Origin: Burkholderiaceae bacterium | GTDB taxonomy: Bacteria > Pseudomonadota > Gammaproteobacteria > Burkholderiales > Burkholderiaceae_E | Assembly (NCBI GenBank): GCA_023954135.1 | Contig: JAMLIN010000002.1 | Span: 186,001 to 250,000 of the forward strand | Reading direction: 5' to 3' | DNA length: 64,000 nt | Part shown: positions 45,620 through 54,046 of the stretch, piece by piece | Position numbering within the stretch: the stretch's first letter is position 1 | Layout: every line of letters begins with the position of its first letter | Notes under the pieces: generated by a model | Database searches by the model: none | Seen by the model: only the letters and a program-made list of their open reading frames with translations | Told to the model about the DNA's origin: nothing | Made by a program: the position numbers and the translations under genes

Positions 45620-47455
45620 ATGGTCGATGCAATCAATGCGGTGAACGACTTCGTCGTCAAGTTCGCCAACGTCAACGGATCGGGGTCGGCGTCGGCCAAC
45701 GAGCTCTTCGCCAGGTCCATCCTGCGCATGGGCGTGCCGGTGAGCCCGCGCAACATCTTCCCGTCGAACATCCAGGGGTTGCCGACCTGGTACGAGGTGC
45801 GCATCTGCGAGGACGGCTTCCTCGGGCGGCGCGGCGGCGTCGACCTGATGGTGCCGATGAACCCGCAGACCTGGGACCAGGACATGGCCGAGGTCGATCC
45901 GGGCGGCTACGTCTTCTACGATTCGACCCGGCCGATGCCGCGCTCGAAGTTCCGTGATGACGTGCGCGTGATCGGCATGCCCCTTACCGAGATCACCAAT
46001 CGCTCCTACGACGATCCGCGCCAGCGCCAGCTCTTCAAGAACATCATCTACGTCGGCGCACTGTCGGCCCTGCTCGGCATCGACCCCGACGAGATCGAGC
46101 GGCTCTTCGCCGAGCAGTACAAGGGCAAGGAGCGCCTGCTCGAGGGCAATGTGCGGGCGCTGCACATGGGCCGCGACTACGCCCGCGACTACCTCCCCGA
46201 GATCGGCCTGTCGGTGCGCCGCGCCGACAAGGTCGGCGATCGCATCTTCACCGACGGCAACGCCGCTGCGGCGCTGGGCTGCATCTACGGCGGAGCCACC
46301 GTCTGCGCCTGGTATCCGATCACGCCATCGTCGTCCGTCGCCGAGGCCTTCGAGCGCTACGCCAGCCGCCTGCGCAAGGATCCGGTGACCGGCAAGGCGC
46401 GCTATGCGGTGGTGCAGGCCGAGGACGAGCTCGCCTCGATCGGCATGGTGCTCGGCGCCGGCTGGAACGGCGCGCGGGCCTTCACCGCCACCTCCGGCCC
46501 GGGCATCTCGCTGATGACCGAGTTCCTCGGCCTGGCGTACTTCGCCGAGATCCCGGTCACCCTCATCAACGTGCAGCGCGGCGGGCCCTCGACCGGCATG
46601 CCGACCCGCACCCAGCAGGCCGACCTGCTCGCCTGCGCCTATGCCTCGCATGGCGACACCAAGCACGTGCTGCTCTTCCCGGAGGATCCGCGCGAGTGCT
46701 TCGACATGGCGGCCGACGCGCTCGATCTCGCCGACCGGCTGCAGACGCCGGTGTTCCTCATGACCGATCTCGACATCGGCATGAACCAGCGCTTGTGCGA
46801 GCCCTTCGCCCGCGATGCGTCGGCCGGGCTGGATCGCGGCAAGATCATGACCGCCGAGATGCTCGAGACCGGCCGCGACTTCGGCCGCTATCTCGACGAG
46901 GACGGCGACGGCATCCCGTACCGGACCTATCCGGGTACCCATCCGACGCGCGGCTCGTACTTCACTCGCGGCACCACCCGCGACCGCTACGCGCGCTACA
47001 GCGAGGCCGGGCCCGTCTACGTCGACAACATGGAAAGGCTGCTGCGCAAGTGGGAGACCGCCCGCGGCCTCGTGCCGAAGGCGAAGTTCGTCGATGCGGC
47101 CAAGCCGACCGATGTCGGCGTCATCTATTTCGGGTCGACCGCGCCGGCGATGGACGAGGCGCTTGCCCTTTTCCAGGCCAACAAGGTCCATGTGGATGCC
47201 ATGCGCATCCGCGGCTTCCCCTTCGGCGAGGAGGTCGAGGCCTTCATCGCCGCGCACAGCCGCATCTTCGTGGTCGAGCAGAACCGGGACGCCCAGATGC
47301 GCTCGATGCTGGTCAACGAGCTCGGCGTCGCGCCGGCCGCCCTGATGCCGGTGCTGCACTACGACGGCACCCCGATCACCGCCCGCTTCATCGTCGGCGC
47401 GATCTCCGAAGTGCTGTCGCCCTCGAACGTCACCCCGATCCGCAAGGCGGGCTGA
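45620..47455 (+). CDS. korA: 2-oxoacid:acceptor oxidoreductase alpha/gamma subunit (KorA-like)
   Basis: A 611-residue subunit with the gamma domain first (residues ~12-190: GSGSASANELFARSILRMG) and the pyrimidine-binding alpha domain after it (~195-440: WYPITPSSSVAEAF; ATSGPGISLMTEF; QRGGPSTGMPTRTQQADL), then domain II. This fused gamma-alpha layout is typical of 2-oxoglutarate:ferredoxin oxidoreductases. It forms succinyl-CoA (or another acyl-CoA), CO2 and reduced ferredoxin together with the beta subunit. Tightly spaced between the flavoprotein and beta genes. Confidence 0.9.
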   Translation: MVDAINAVNDFVVKFANVNGSGSASANELFARSILRMGVPVSPRNIFPSNIQGLPTWYEVRICEDGFLGRRGGVDLMVPMNPQTWDQDMAEVDPGGYVFYDSTRPMPRSKFRDDVRVIGMPLTEITNRSYDDPRQRQLFKNIIYVGALSALLGIDPDEIERLFAEQYKGKERLLEGNVRALHMGRDYARDYLPEIGLSVRRADKVGDRIFTDGNAAAALGCIYGGATVCAWYPITPSSSVAEAFERYASRLRKDPVTGKARYAVVQAEDELASIGMVLGAGWNGARAFTATSGPGISLMTEFLGLAYFAEIPVTLINVQRGGPSTGMPTRTQQADLLACAYASHGDTKHVLLFPEDPRECFDMAADALDLADRLQTPVFLMTDLDIGMNQRLCEPFARDASAGLDRGKIMTAEMLETGRDFGRYLDEDGDGIPYRTYPGTHPTRGSYFTRGTTRDRYARYSEAGPVYVDNMERLLRKWETARGLVPKAKFVDAAKPTDVGVIYFGSTAPAMDEALALFQANKVHVDAMRIRGFPFGEEVEAFIAAHSRIFVVEQNRDAQMRSMLVNELGVAPAALMPVLHYDGTPITARFIVGAISEVLSPSNVTPIRKAG

Positions 47456-47458
47456 GCC

Positions 47459-48514
47459 ATGACCTATCTCGCCAAACCCCTGCTGCATCATCCCTCGCTC
47501 GCCCGCAACGAGGTCGGCTACACTCGCCGCGACTACGAAGGCAAGATCTCGACCCTGTGCGCCGGCTGCGGCCACGATTCGATCTCGGCGGCCATCATCC
47601 AGGCCGCCTGGGAGGCGAACATCGAGCCGCACCGGGTCGCCAAGCTCTCGGGCATCGGATGCTCGAGCAAGACACCCGACTATTTCCTCGGCAACTCGCA
47701 CGGTTTCAATTCGGTGCACGGCCGGATGCCCTCGGTGCTGACCGGCGCCAACCTGGCCAATCGCGACCTGCTCTACCTCGGTGTATCCGGCGACGGCGAT
47801 TCCGCCTCGATCGGGCTGGGTCAGTTCGCCCATGTCATGCGCCGGGGTGTCAACATGCTATACATCGTCGAGAACAACGGCGTCTACGGCCTGACCAAGG
47901 GGCAGTTCTCGGCCACTTCCGACAAGGGTTCGAAGTCGAAGAAGGGGGTGGTCAACTCCGACAGCCCGATCGACCTGGCGAGCCTCGCGATCATGATCGG
48001 CGCGAGCTTCGTCGCCCGCGGCTTCTCTGGCGACAAGGAGCAGCTCGTGCCGCTGATCCGCGCCGGCATGGCCCACCGCGGCGCTGCCCTGATCGACGTC
48101 ATCAGCCCCTGCGTGGCCTTCAACAACCACGATGGCAGCACCCGTAGCTACGACTACGTGCGCGAGCACAACGAGGCGGTCAACAAGATCGAGTTCATTC
48201 CCCGGCGCGACCCGATCGAGCTCGCCCAGGCCGCCGGCACCACCCGGCCGGTGGTGCTCCATGACGGTTCGACCATCCTGCTCGCCAAGCTCGACGAGGG
48301 CTACGATCCGTCCGACCAGGCGGCCGCGCTGGCACGGATCGCGGAACACCAGGCGCGCGGCGAGATCGCCACCGGGCTGCTCTACCTCGATCCCGAGCCG
48401 AGCGACCTGCACGAGCACCTGAACACGGTCGATACGCCGTTCAACATGCTCGGCGCTCCCGAGCTCGTCCCCGGACCGGAGGCTCTGGACCGGATCAACG
48501 CCGGCCTGAGATAG
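47459..48514 (+). CDS. korB: 2-oxoacid:acceptor oxidoreductase beta subunit (KorB-like)
   Basis: A 351-residue thiamine-diphosphate-binding subunit. Cluster-ligand cysteines are in LCAGCGHD (34, 37) and SGIGCSSK (~67); the TPP/metal motif is [14 protein letters not shown] followed by [12 protein letters not shown]. It starts 3 bases after korA and ends the three-gene unit. The C-terminal ~70 residues are a family-typical extension. The [10 protein letters not shown] region is as in 2-oxoglutarate-type enzymes rather than pyruvate-type, but specificity is inferred. Confidence 0.9.
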   Translation: MTYLAKPLLHHPSLARNEVGYTRRDYEGKISTLCAGCGHDSISAAIIQAAWEANIEPHRVAKLSGIGCSSKTPDYFLGNSHGFNSVHGRMPSVLTGANLANRDLLYLGVSGDGDSASIGLGQFAHVMRRGVNMLYIVENNGVYGLTKGQFSATSDKGSKSKKGVVNSDSPIDLASLAIMIGASFVARGFSGDKEQLVPLIRAGMAHRGAALIDVISPCVAFNNHDGSTRSYDYVREHNEAVNKIEFIPRRDPIELAQAAGTTRPVVLHDGSTILLAKLDEGYDPSDQAAALARIAEHQARGEIATGLLYLDPEPSDLHEHLNTVDTPFNMLGAPELVPGPEALDRINAGLR

Positions 48515-48539
48515 TTTCGCCGGCCCCAGGTCGGGCGTT

Positions 48540-48567
48540 TTGCCGAGCCCATCCGCAACCGTACAAT
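48540..48567 (+). promoter_or_regulatory. Promoter just before algH, predicting a leaderless mRNA
   Basis: TTGCCG (48540-48545) and TACAAT (48562-48567) with a 16-base spacer form a good sigma-70 promoter. The algH ATG starts at 48574, six bases after the -10 box, where transcription would begin. No Shine-Dalgarno precedes that ATG. Confidence 0.55.
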
Positions 48568-48573
48568 CGGGCC

Positions 48574-49143
48574 ATGGGAACCGGACTGGCATCGGCGCTG
48601 AGCAACCACTTCCTGATCGCCATGCCTGGCATGGCGGACTCGAATTTCGACGGCACGGTGGTCTTCATCGCGGAGCACGATGAGCGGGGCGCTCTCGGCA
48701 TCGTGGTCAACCGGCCGCTCGAACTCGATTTCGGCGAACTCTTCGAACGCATCGACGTGCCGCTGCGCCCGCGCGAGCTCGCGCGCCGACCGGTGTACTA
48801 CGGTGGCCCGGTGCAGACCGACCGCGGGTTCGTGCTGCACCAGCCCCGGGGGGAGTGGAGCAGCACCGTCGTGATCGGCGACGAGATCGGCCTGACCTCC
48901 TCGAAGGACATCCTCGAGGCCGTCGGCGAGGGGCAGGGCCCGGCCCGTCTGCTGGTGTCCCTCGGCTACGCGGGCTGGGGTCCGGGCCAGCTCGAGGACG
49001 AGATCGGCCGCAATGCCTGGCTGACGGTGGCGGCCGACCCCGGGCTGATCTTCGACGTGCCCGCGGACGAACGCTTTCCGGCGGCCTTCGCGTTGCTCGG
49101 CATCGATCCGTCGCGGCTGTCCGGCGCCGCCGGGCACGCATGA
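48574..49143 (+). CDS. algH: YqgE/AlgH family protein
   Basis: A 189-residue protein with the family start [27 protein letters not shown] and [11 protein letters not shown], then [13 protein letters not shown] and [14 protein letters not shown]. AlgH is conserved, with unclear function (regulatory or related to alginate/redox in pseudomonads). The order algH-ruvX-pyrR-pyrB-pyrC' is conserved across many beta- and gammaproteobacteria. It overlaps ruvX by ATGA. Confidence 0.92.
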   Translation: MGTGLASALSNHFLIAMPGMADSNFDGTVVFIAEHDERGALGIVVNRPLELDFGELFERIDVPLRPRELARRPVYYGGPVQTDRGFVLHQPRGEWSSTVVIGDEIGLTSSKDILEAVGEGQGPARLLVSLGYAGWGPGQLEDEIGRNAWLTVAADPGLIFDVPADERFPAAFALLGIDPSRLSGAAGHA

Positions 49144-49544
49144 GCATGGGCGGGGCCGCCCGGACCCTGCTCGCCTTCGACTTCGGCCGCCGCTTCATCG
49201 GGGTGGCGATCGGCAACACGGTGACGGGCGACGCCCGTCCGATCGAGCGTATCGCCGCTGAGCCGGTCGCCCGGCGCTTCGAGCGGATCACGGCCCTGAT
49301 CGACGAGTGGGCGCCCGATGCGCTCGTCGTCGGCTTGCCGCTGGGGCGAGACGGCGAGGAGCAGCCGGCGAGCGTCGCGGCCCGCCGCTTCGCCCGCCAG
49401 CTCGAGGGCCGCTACCGCAGGCCGGTGGTGCTTGCCGACGAACGATACTCGAGCCTGGCCGCGCAAGCCGACGGCGTGTCGGCGGCCGCCGATGACGCCG
49501 ATGCGGCGGCGATAATCCTGCGACAATATCTCCATGAAGAATGA
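49140..49544 (+). CDS. ruvX: Holliday-junction resolvase-like / pre-16S rRNA nuclease RuvX (YqgF)
   Basis: A 134-residue RNase H-fold protein: [14 protein letters not shown] with the first catalytic aspartate, [12 protein letters not shown], then LADERYSS and [14 protein letters not shown] at the C-terminus. YqgF trims the 5' end of 16S rRNA in E. coli. The start overlaps algH (ATGA); a second in-frame ATG is two codons later. The gene overlaps pyrR by 11 bases. Confidence 0.92.
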   Translation: MSMGGAARTLLAFDFGRRFIGVAIGNTVTGDARPIERIAAEPVARRFERITALIDEWAPDALVVGLPLGRDGEEQPASVAARRFARQLEGRYRRPVVLADERYSSLAAQADGVSAAADDADAAAIILRQYLHEE

Positions 49545-50043
49545 GCCGATGCCGATGGTCGATCCCGAAACCAGCTACGGCGTGCTGCTCGAGCAGATCC
49601 GCGCCGGTATCGCAGGGCGCGACGTCCGGCTCGTCGGCATCCACAGCGGCGGGGCATGGATCGCCGAGCGCCTGCACCGGGATCTCGGCCTCGAGGCGCC
49701 GCTGGGCACGCTCAGTTCCGCCTTCCACCGCGACGATTACGGCAAGCGTCGCTACCTGCCGGCGGAGTCGCGCCAGACCGAGCTGCCCTTCGACGTCCAG
49801 GACGCCGATCTGGTGCTGGTCGACGACATCCTCTACACCGGCCGCACGGTCAGGGCCGCCCTGAACGAGCTTTTCGACTACGGCCGGCCGAACCGGGTCG
49901 AGCTCGCGGTGCTCATCGACCGCGGTGGTCGCGAGCTGCCCATCGAGGCCCGCTACTGCGGAGCGGTCCACCCGCTCGGCCCCGAGGCGAGCTTCGAGTT
50001 CTCGCGCGAGGCGGACGGCCGCTTCGCCCTGCGGCTCGCCTGA
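49534..50043 (+). CDS. pyrR: PyrR-type uracil phosphoribosyltransferase
   Basis: A 169-residue type I phosphoribosyltransferase with the PRPP loop [18 protein letters not shown] (acidic pair Asp97-Asp98) and the basic stretch [10 protein letters not shown]. In Gram-positives PyrR also controls attenuation; in pseudomonads and related bacteria it sits ahead of pyrB and may bind the pyr mRNA. I see no clear attenuator in the 34 bases before pyrB. It overlaps ruvX. Confidence 0.9.
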   Translation: MKNEPMPMVDPETSYGVLLEQIRAGIAGRDVRLVGIHSGGAWIAERLHRDLGLEAPLGTLSSAFHRDDYGKRRYLPAESRQTELPFDVQDADLVLVDDILYTGRTVRAALNELFDYGRPNRVELAVLIDRGGRELPIEARYCGAVHPLGPEASFEFSREADGRFALRLA

Positions 50044-50077
50044 GGCCGGCCCGACGAAGAGCCCCCGACCCGACACC

Positions 50078-51037
50078 ATGCGACACCCCCAACTGCGTCC
50101 CGACGGCGAACTCCAGCACCTGCTGTCGATCGACGGCCTGTCGCGCGAGATGATCCATCGTATCCTCGACACCGCGTCGAGCTTCGTCGGGGTATCGGAG
50201 CGCGATGTCAAGAAGGTGCCGCTGCTGCGGGGCAAGTCGGTCTTCAACCTGTTCTTCGAGAACTCCACCCGGACTCGCACCACCTTCGAGATCGCGGCCA
50301 AGCGCCTGTCGGCCGACGTCGTCAACCTGAACATCAACACCTCGTCGACGTCCAAGGGCGAGTCCCTGCTCGATACCATCGACAACCTCGCCGCGATGGA
50401 CGCCGACATGTTCATCGTGCGGCATTCCCAGAGCGGCGCGCCCTACATGATCGCGCAGCATCTCAACGAGATGCGCGGCGATGCGGTCAGCGTCATCAAC
50501 GCCGGGGACGGCCGTCATTCGCACCCGACCCAGGGCCTGCTCGACATGTACACGATCCGCCACTTCAAGGGCGACTTCACCCGGCTGCGGGTGGCGGTGG
50601 TCGGCGACGTCCTGCATTCCCGGGTGGCCCGCTCGGACATCCAGGCGCTGTCGATCCTCGGCGTGCCCGACCTGCGGGTGATCGGTCCGCTGACGCTGGT
50701 TCCCGAAGGCATCGAAAGCATGGGGGCGCGGGCCTGCACCGACATGCGCGAGGGGCTTCGCGACGTCGACGTGATCATCATGCTGCGGCTGCAGAACGAG
50801 CGCATGCGCGGCGCGCTGCTGCCGTCGGCGCAGGAATACTTCAAGCAGTACGGCCTGACCCGCGAGAAGCTCGCGCTTGCCCGCCCCGATGCGATCGTGA
50901 TGCATCCAGGGCCGATGAACCGGGGGGTCGAGATCGAGTCCGCGGTGGCCGACTGTCCGCAGGCGGTGATCCTCGACCAGGTCCGCTTCGGCATCGCGGT
51001 GCGCATGGCGGTGATGAGCATGCTCGGAGCGCATTGA
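50078..51037 (+). CDS. pyrB: Aspartate carbamoyltransferase catalytic chain
   Basis: A 319-residue enzyme making N-carbamoyl-L-aspartate from carbamoyl phosphate and aspartate, the first committed step of pyrimidine synthesis. The carbamoyl-phosphate site STRT is at 63-66 ([12 protein letters not shown]); also [18 protein letters not shown] and [12 protein letters not shown]. Length fits class A chains that pair with a dead dihydroorotase, encoded next. No pyrI is present. Confidence 0.95.
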   Translation: MRHPQLRPDGELQHLLSIDGLSREMIHRILDTASSFVGVSERDVKKVPLLRGKSVFNLFFENSTRTRTTFEIAAKRLSADVVNLNINTSSTSKGESLLDTIDNLAAMDADMFIVRHSQSGAPYMIAQHLNEMRGDAVSVINAGDGRHSHPTQGLLDMYTIRHFKGDFTRLRVAVVGDVLHSRVARSDIQALSILGVPDLRVIGPLTLVPEGIESMGARACTDMREGLRDVDVIIMLRLQNERMRGALLPSAQEYFKQYGLTREKLALARPDAIVMHPGPMNRGVEIESAVADCPQAVILDQVRFGIAVRMAVMSMLGAH

Positions 51038-51039
51038 GA

Positions 51040-52311
51040 ATGAGGCTCTCGATCCGCAATGGCCGCCTGATCGATCCGCAGGGTGGCATCGACCGCCACG
51101 CCGACCTGCACATCGCCCAGGGACGCATCGTCGCGACGGGCGCGGCGCCCGCGGGCTTCGGGCCCGATCGCGAGATCGACGCCACCGGCCTCTGGGTGCT
51201 GCCCGGGCTGGTCGACCTCGCGGCCAGGTTGCGCGAACCCGGCCATGAATACATGGCGACGCTCGACACCGAGCTCGATGCGGCGCTCGCCGGCGGCATC
51301 ACCTCGCTGTGCTGTCCGCCCGATACCGACCCGCCGCTCGACGAGCCGGGGCTGGTGGAGATGCTCAAGCATCGCGCCCGCTTGCTCGACGGAGTGCGCC
51401 TCTATCCGCTGGGCGCCCTGAGCGTGGGCCTGCGCGGCGAGGTCATCACCGAGATGGGCGAGCTCAGCGACGCCGGCTGCGTCGGCTTCGCCCAGCCGGG
51501 CCGGGTAGTCGCGGACCTGCAGTTCCTGCTGCGGGCGATGCAGTACGCTCATACCTTCGGCCACACGGTGTGGCTCCAGCCACAGGACGCGAGCATCGGC
51601 CGCGACGGCGTCGCCCATGCCGGCCCGGTCGCCTCGCGGCTCGGCCTGTCGACGGTGCCGACGATCGCCGAGACGATCGCCCTGAATGCGATCTTCGACC
51701 TGGTGCGCGAAACCGGCTGCCGGGTGCACCTGTGCCGCATCTCGAGTGCCGGCGGCGTCGAGCTGATCCGCCGGGCCAAGGCCGAGGGCCTGCCGATCAG
51801 TGCCGACGTGGCGGTCCATCATCTCCACCTGGTCGATGTCGACATCGGCTTCTTCGACAGCCGCTACCGCGTCGATCCGCCGTTCCGCTCGCAGCGCGAC
51901 CGGGATGCGATCCGCGCCGGCGTGCGCGACGGCACGATCGACGTGATCTGCTCCGACCACACGCCGGTCGACGACGACGCCAAGCACCTGCCCTTCGGCG
52001 AGGCCGAGCCCGGCATCACCGGCCTGGAGCTGCTGTTGCCGCTCACCATGAAGTGGGCGAGCGAGGACGGTATCGCAGCGGTCGATGCGCTGCGTCGGGT
52101 GACGATGTCCCCGGCGCGGGTCGCCGGCATCGAAGCCGGTTCGCTCGAGCCGGGCGCGATGGCCGATGTCTGCCTCTACGCGCCCGACGAGCCCTGGCTG
52201 GTCGGGCGGCCGAACCTGCGCAGCCAGAGCGTGCACACGCCGTATCTCGGCTTCGAGCTGACCGGCCGCGTGAGGCAGGTTCTGGTCGGCGGCCGGCTGA
52301 TCACCGGTTGA
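51040..52311 (+). CDS. pyrX: Non-catalytic dihydroorotase homologue PyrC'
   Basis: A 423-residue amidohydrolase-fold protein that lacks its metal site. The usual DxHxHLREPG reads D59-L-A61-A-R63-LREPG, so both histidines are gone; HxxH(I/V)S reads HLCRIS (Arg233), and the HCED-like segment reads LQPQDAS. In Pseudomonas such a PyrC' is structural and required for aspartate carbamoyltransferase assembly. It begins 2 bases after pyrB (ATG 51040; a TTG at 51034 overlaps the pyrB stop). An active dihydroorotase must be elsewhere in the genome. Confidence 0.9.
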   Translation: MRLSIRNGRLIDPQGGIDRHADLHIAQGRIVATGAAPAGFGPDREIDATGLWVLPGLVDLAARLREPGHEYMATLDTELDAALAGGITSLCCPPDTDPPLDEPGLVEMLKHRARLLDGVRLYPLGALSVGLRGEVITEMGELSDAGCVGFAQPGRVVADLQFLLRAMQYAHTFGHTVWLQPQDASIGRDGVAHAGPVASRLGLSTVPTIAETIALNAIFDLVRETGCRVHLCRISSAGGVELIRRAKAEGLPISADVAVHHLHLVDVDIGFFDSRYRVDPPFRSQRDRDAIRAGVRDGTIDVICSDHTPVDDDAKHLPFGEAEPGITGLELLLPLTMKWASEDGIAAVDALRRVTMSPARVAGIEAGSLEPGAMADVCLYAPDEPWLVGRPNLRSQSVHTPYLGFELTGRVRQVLVGGRLITG

Positions 52312-52333
52312 GAATCGCGGCGCCGACCCGCCG

Positions 52334-53134
52334 ATGAGCTGGTTGCGTCGCCTGGTTCGCCTGCCCGCGCTCGTCGGCCTGCTGTTCGGCGGTCTGCTGA
52401 CGGTGTTCCTCGTGTTCCCGCTCGTCTCGCCATTGCGACGCGACGCCATGGTGCGCCGCTGGTCGCGGATGTTGCTCGCCTGCTGCGGGCTTCGGGTGAG
52501 GGAGGTGGTGCGCACGGGTGGCGAAGCTCTCGCCTTGCATTCCGGCGGCCGGATGCTGCTCGCCAACCATGTCTCCTGGCTCGACATCTTCGTGATCAAC
52601 GCGGTGGCGCCGGCGACCTTCGTGGCCAAGAGCGAGATCGCCCGCTGGCCGCTGGTGGGCACCCTGGTGGCCCGCGTCGGCACCGTCTTCATCGAGCGCG
52701 GTCGGCGCCGGGCGGTGCACGAGGTCATCGGCGCACTCGGCCGGCGGCTCGAGGCGGGCCGACGCGCCGCCGTTTTCCCGGAGGGAACCACCACCGACGG
52801 GCAGCGGGTATTGCCCTTCTTCGGCAACCTCGCCCAGGCGGCGATCGCGGCGAAGGTGCCGGTCGTGCCGATCGGCCTGCGCTACGTCGATCCCGACGGC
52901 ATTCCGAGCCATGCAGCGGCCTTCGTCGGCGACGATCACTTCATGGATTCGGTCTGGCGGATCACCGGACATCCCGAGCTGATCGCCGAGATGCATGTGC
53001 TGCCTGTCATCGATGCCGCTTCCGGGGCGACCCGCCACGGACTCGCCGAGCAGGCGCGCCTTGCGATCAGTCAGTCGCTGGACATCGCGCTGGACGACAC
53101 GCTACCTGCGTTCTATCGCGATCGCGCAGCCTGA
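52334..53134 (+). CDS. 1-acyl-sn-glycerol-3-phosphate acyltransferase (PlsC family)
   Basis: A 266-residue membrane-associated acyltransferase with an N-terminal helix (~10-32), the catalytic motif NHVSWLD (His79, Asp84) and the phosphate-binding motif FPEGTTTDG. It acylates lysophosphatidate in phospholipid synthesis, though relatives make ornithine lipids. It follows pyrC' by 22 bases and overlaps the apaH 3' end by 68 bases in convergent orientation. Confidence 0.9.
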   Translation: MSWLRRLVRLPALVGLLFGGLLTVFLVFPLVSPLRRDAMVRRWSRMLLACCGLRVREVVRTGGEALALHSGGRMLLANHVSWLDIFVINAVAPATFVAKSEIARWPLVGTLVARVGTVFIERGRRRAVHEVIGALGRRLEAGRRAAVFPEGTTTDGQRVLPFFGNLAQAAIAAKVPVVPIGLRYVDPDGIPSHAAAFVGDDHFMDSVWRITGHPELIAEMHVLPVIDAASGATRHGLAEQARLAISQSLDIALDDTLPAFYRDRAA

Positions 53135-53876
53135 CCGCGGTCAGTTCGCCGCCCCATACGCAGCCGGTGTCGAGCGCCAGCAGGTCGGGACGGTCGACGA
53201 AGCCGAGCGCCGACCAGTGGCCGACCACCATCGTGACGTCGGCAGTGCGTCGGCCGGGCCAGTCGAACCAGGGCCGGTAGCCTTCTGGCGCCTTGTCGGG
53301 CGGCCCCTTGTGCCGGAAGTCCTGCGAGCCGTCGGGCGTGAGCAGGCGCATCCGGGTCAGCGCATTGACGATGCTGCGCAGGCGGTCGGCGCCGGTCAGA
53401 GCGTCGTCCCAGCGTGCCGGGGTGTTGCCGTACATCTCGCGCAGGAAGTCGATCCAGTCGGGTCCGCCGAGCACCCGTTGGACCTCGGCGGCGTGCTCGA
53501 GCACGTCGTCCACGCCCCACTGCGGGAACACGCCGGCATGGACCATCAGGTGGCCGTCGCCGGCCACCGCGAGCGGGCGGGTGCGGATCCAGTCGATGAG
53601 CTCCGCCCGGTCGGGGGCGGTGAGGATGTCGTCGAGCGTATCGCTTTCGTGGGCCGGCCGGATGCCGGCATGGACGGCCAGCAGGTGCAGGTCGTGGTTG
53701 CCGAGCACGCAGGTTGCGCGTTGCCCCAGCGCGCGCACGATACGCAGCGTCTCGAGCGATGACGGCCCTCGGTTGACGAGATCGCCGGCGAACCAGAGCG
53801 GTTCGTCGGCGGGCAGGCGTCCGAGCAGCTCGCGCAGGCAGGCGGCGCAGCCCTGCACGTCGCCGATCGCGATCAT
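53067..53876 (-). CDS. apaH: Symmetrical diadenosine tetraphosphatase ApaH
   Basis: A 269-residue metallophosphatase hydrolysing Ap4A to two ADP. Metal motifs GDVQG (5-9), GDLVNRG (31-37) and GNHD (59-62) are at the family positions; HKGPPDKAPEGYRPWFDWPGR and LDTGCVWGGELTAVRL match ApaH. About 15 residues extend past the usual end and lie in the overlap with the acyltransferase gene. The ATG is 170 bases after the stop of the polysaccharide dehydratase gene, with a hairpin between. Confidence 0.92.
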   Translation of the reverse strand: MIAIGDVQGCAACLRELLGRLPADEPLWFAGDLVNRGPSSLETLRIVRALGQRATCVLGNHDLHLLAVHAGIRPAHESDTLDDILTAPDRAELIDWIRTRPLAVAGDGHLMVHAGVFPQWGVDDVLEHAAEVQRVLGGPDWIDFLREMYGNTPARWDDALTGADRLRSIVNALTRMRLLTPDGSQDFRHKGPPDKAPEGYRPWFDWPGRRTADVTMVVGHWSALGFVDRPDLLALDTGCVWGGELTAVRLRDRDRTQVACRPARCPATD

Positions 53877-53956
53877 CGGATTCAGGAGCCTGCGCGCCAG
53901 AAGCATCGCCGGCTGCAACGCGCGAGAAAACGGTCCATCGCGACGCTGCCTCCTGC

Positions 53957-53977
53957 GCCCAGGGGGCCACCCTGGGC
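53957..53977 (-). terminator. Hairpin downstream of the polysaccharide locus
   Basis: GCCCAGGG (53957-53964) and CCCTGGGC (53970-53977) form a perfect 8-bp stem with a 5-base loop, about 70 bases after the stop of the WbpM-like gene on the minus strand. No T-run follows on that strand. It may mark the end of the polysaccharide transcript before apaH. Confidence 0.4.
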
Positions 53978-54046
53978 TTGTCGGCACCGCCACGCTGTCC
54001 TGGTTTTTCGCACGTTTCGCTTCGACGGCTTCTGCCGCACAGCCTC

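Noticed and set aside
43786-47833. Two long minus-strand frames opposite the Kor genes
   Set aside because: Asp/Arg/Gly-rich translations without family motifs; the opposite strand encodes three well-conserved enzyme subunits.
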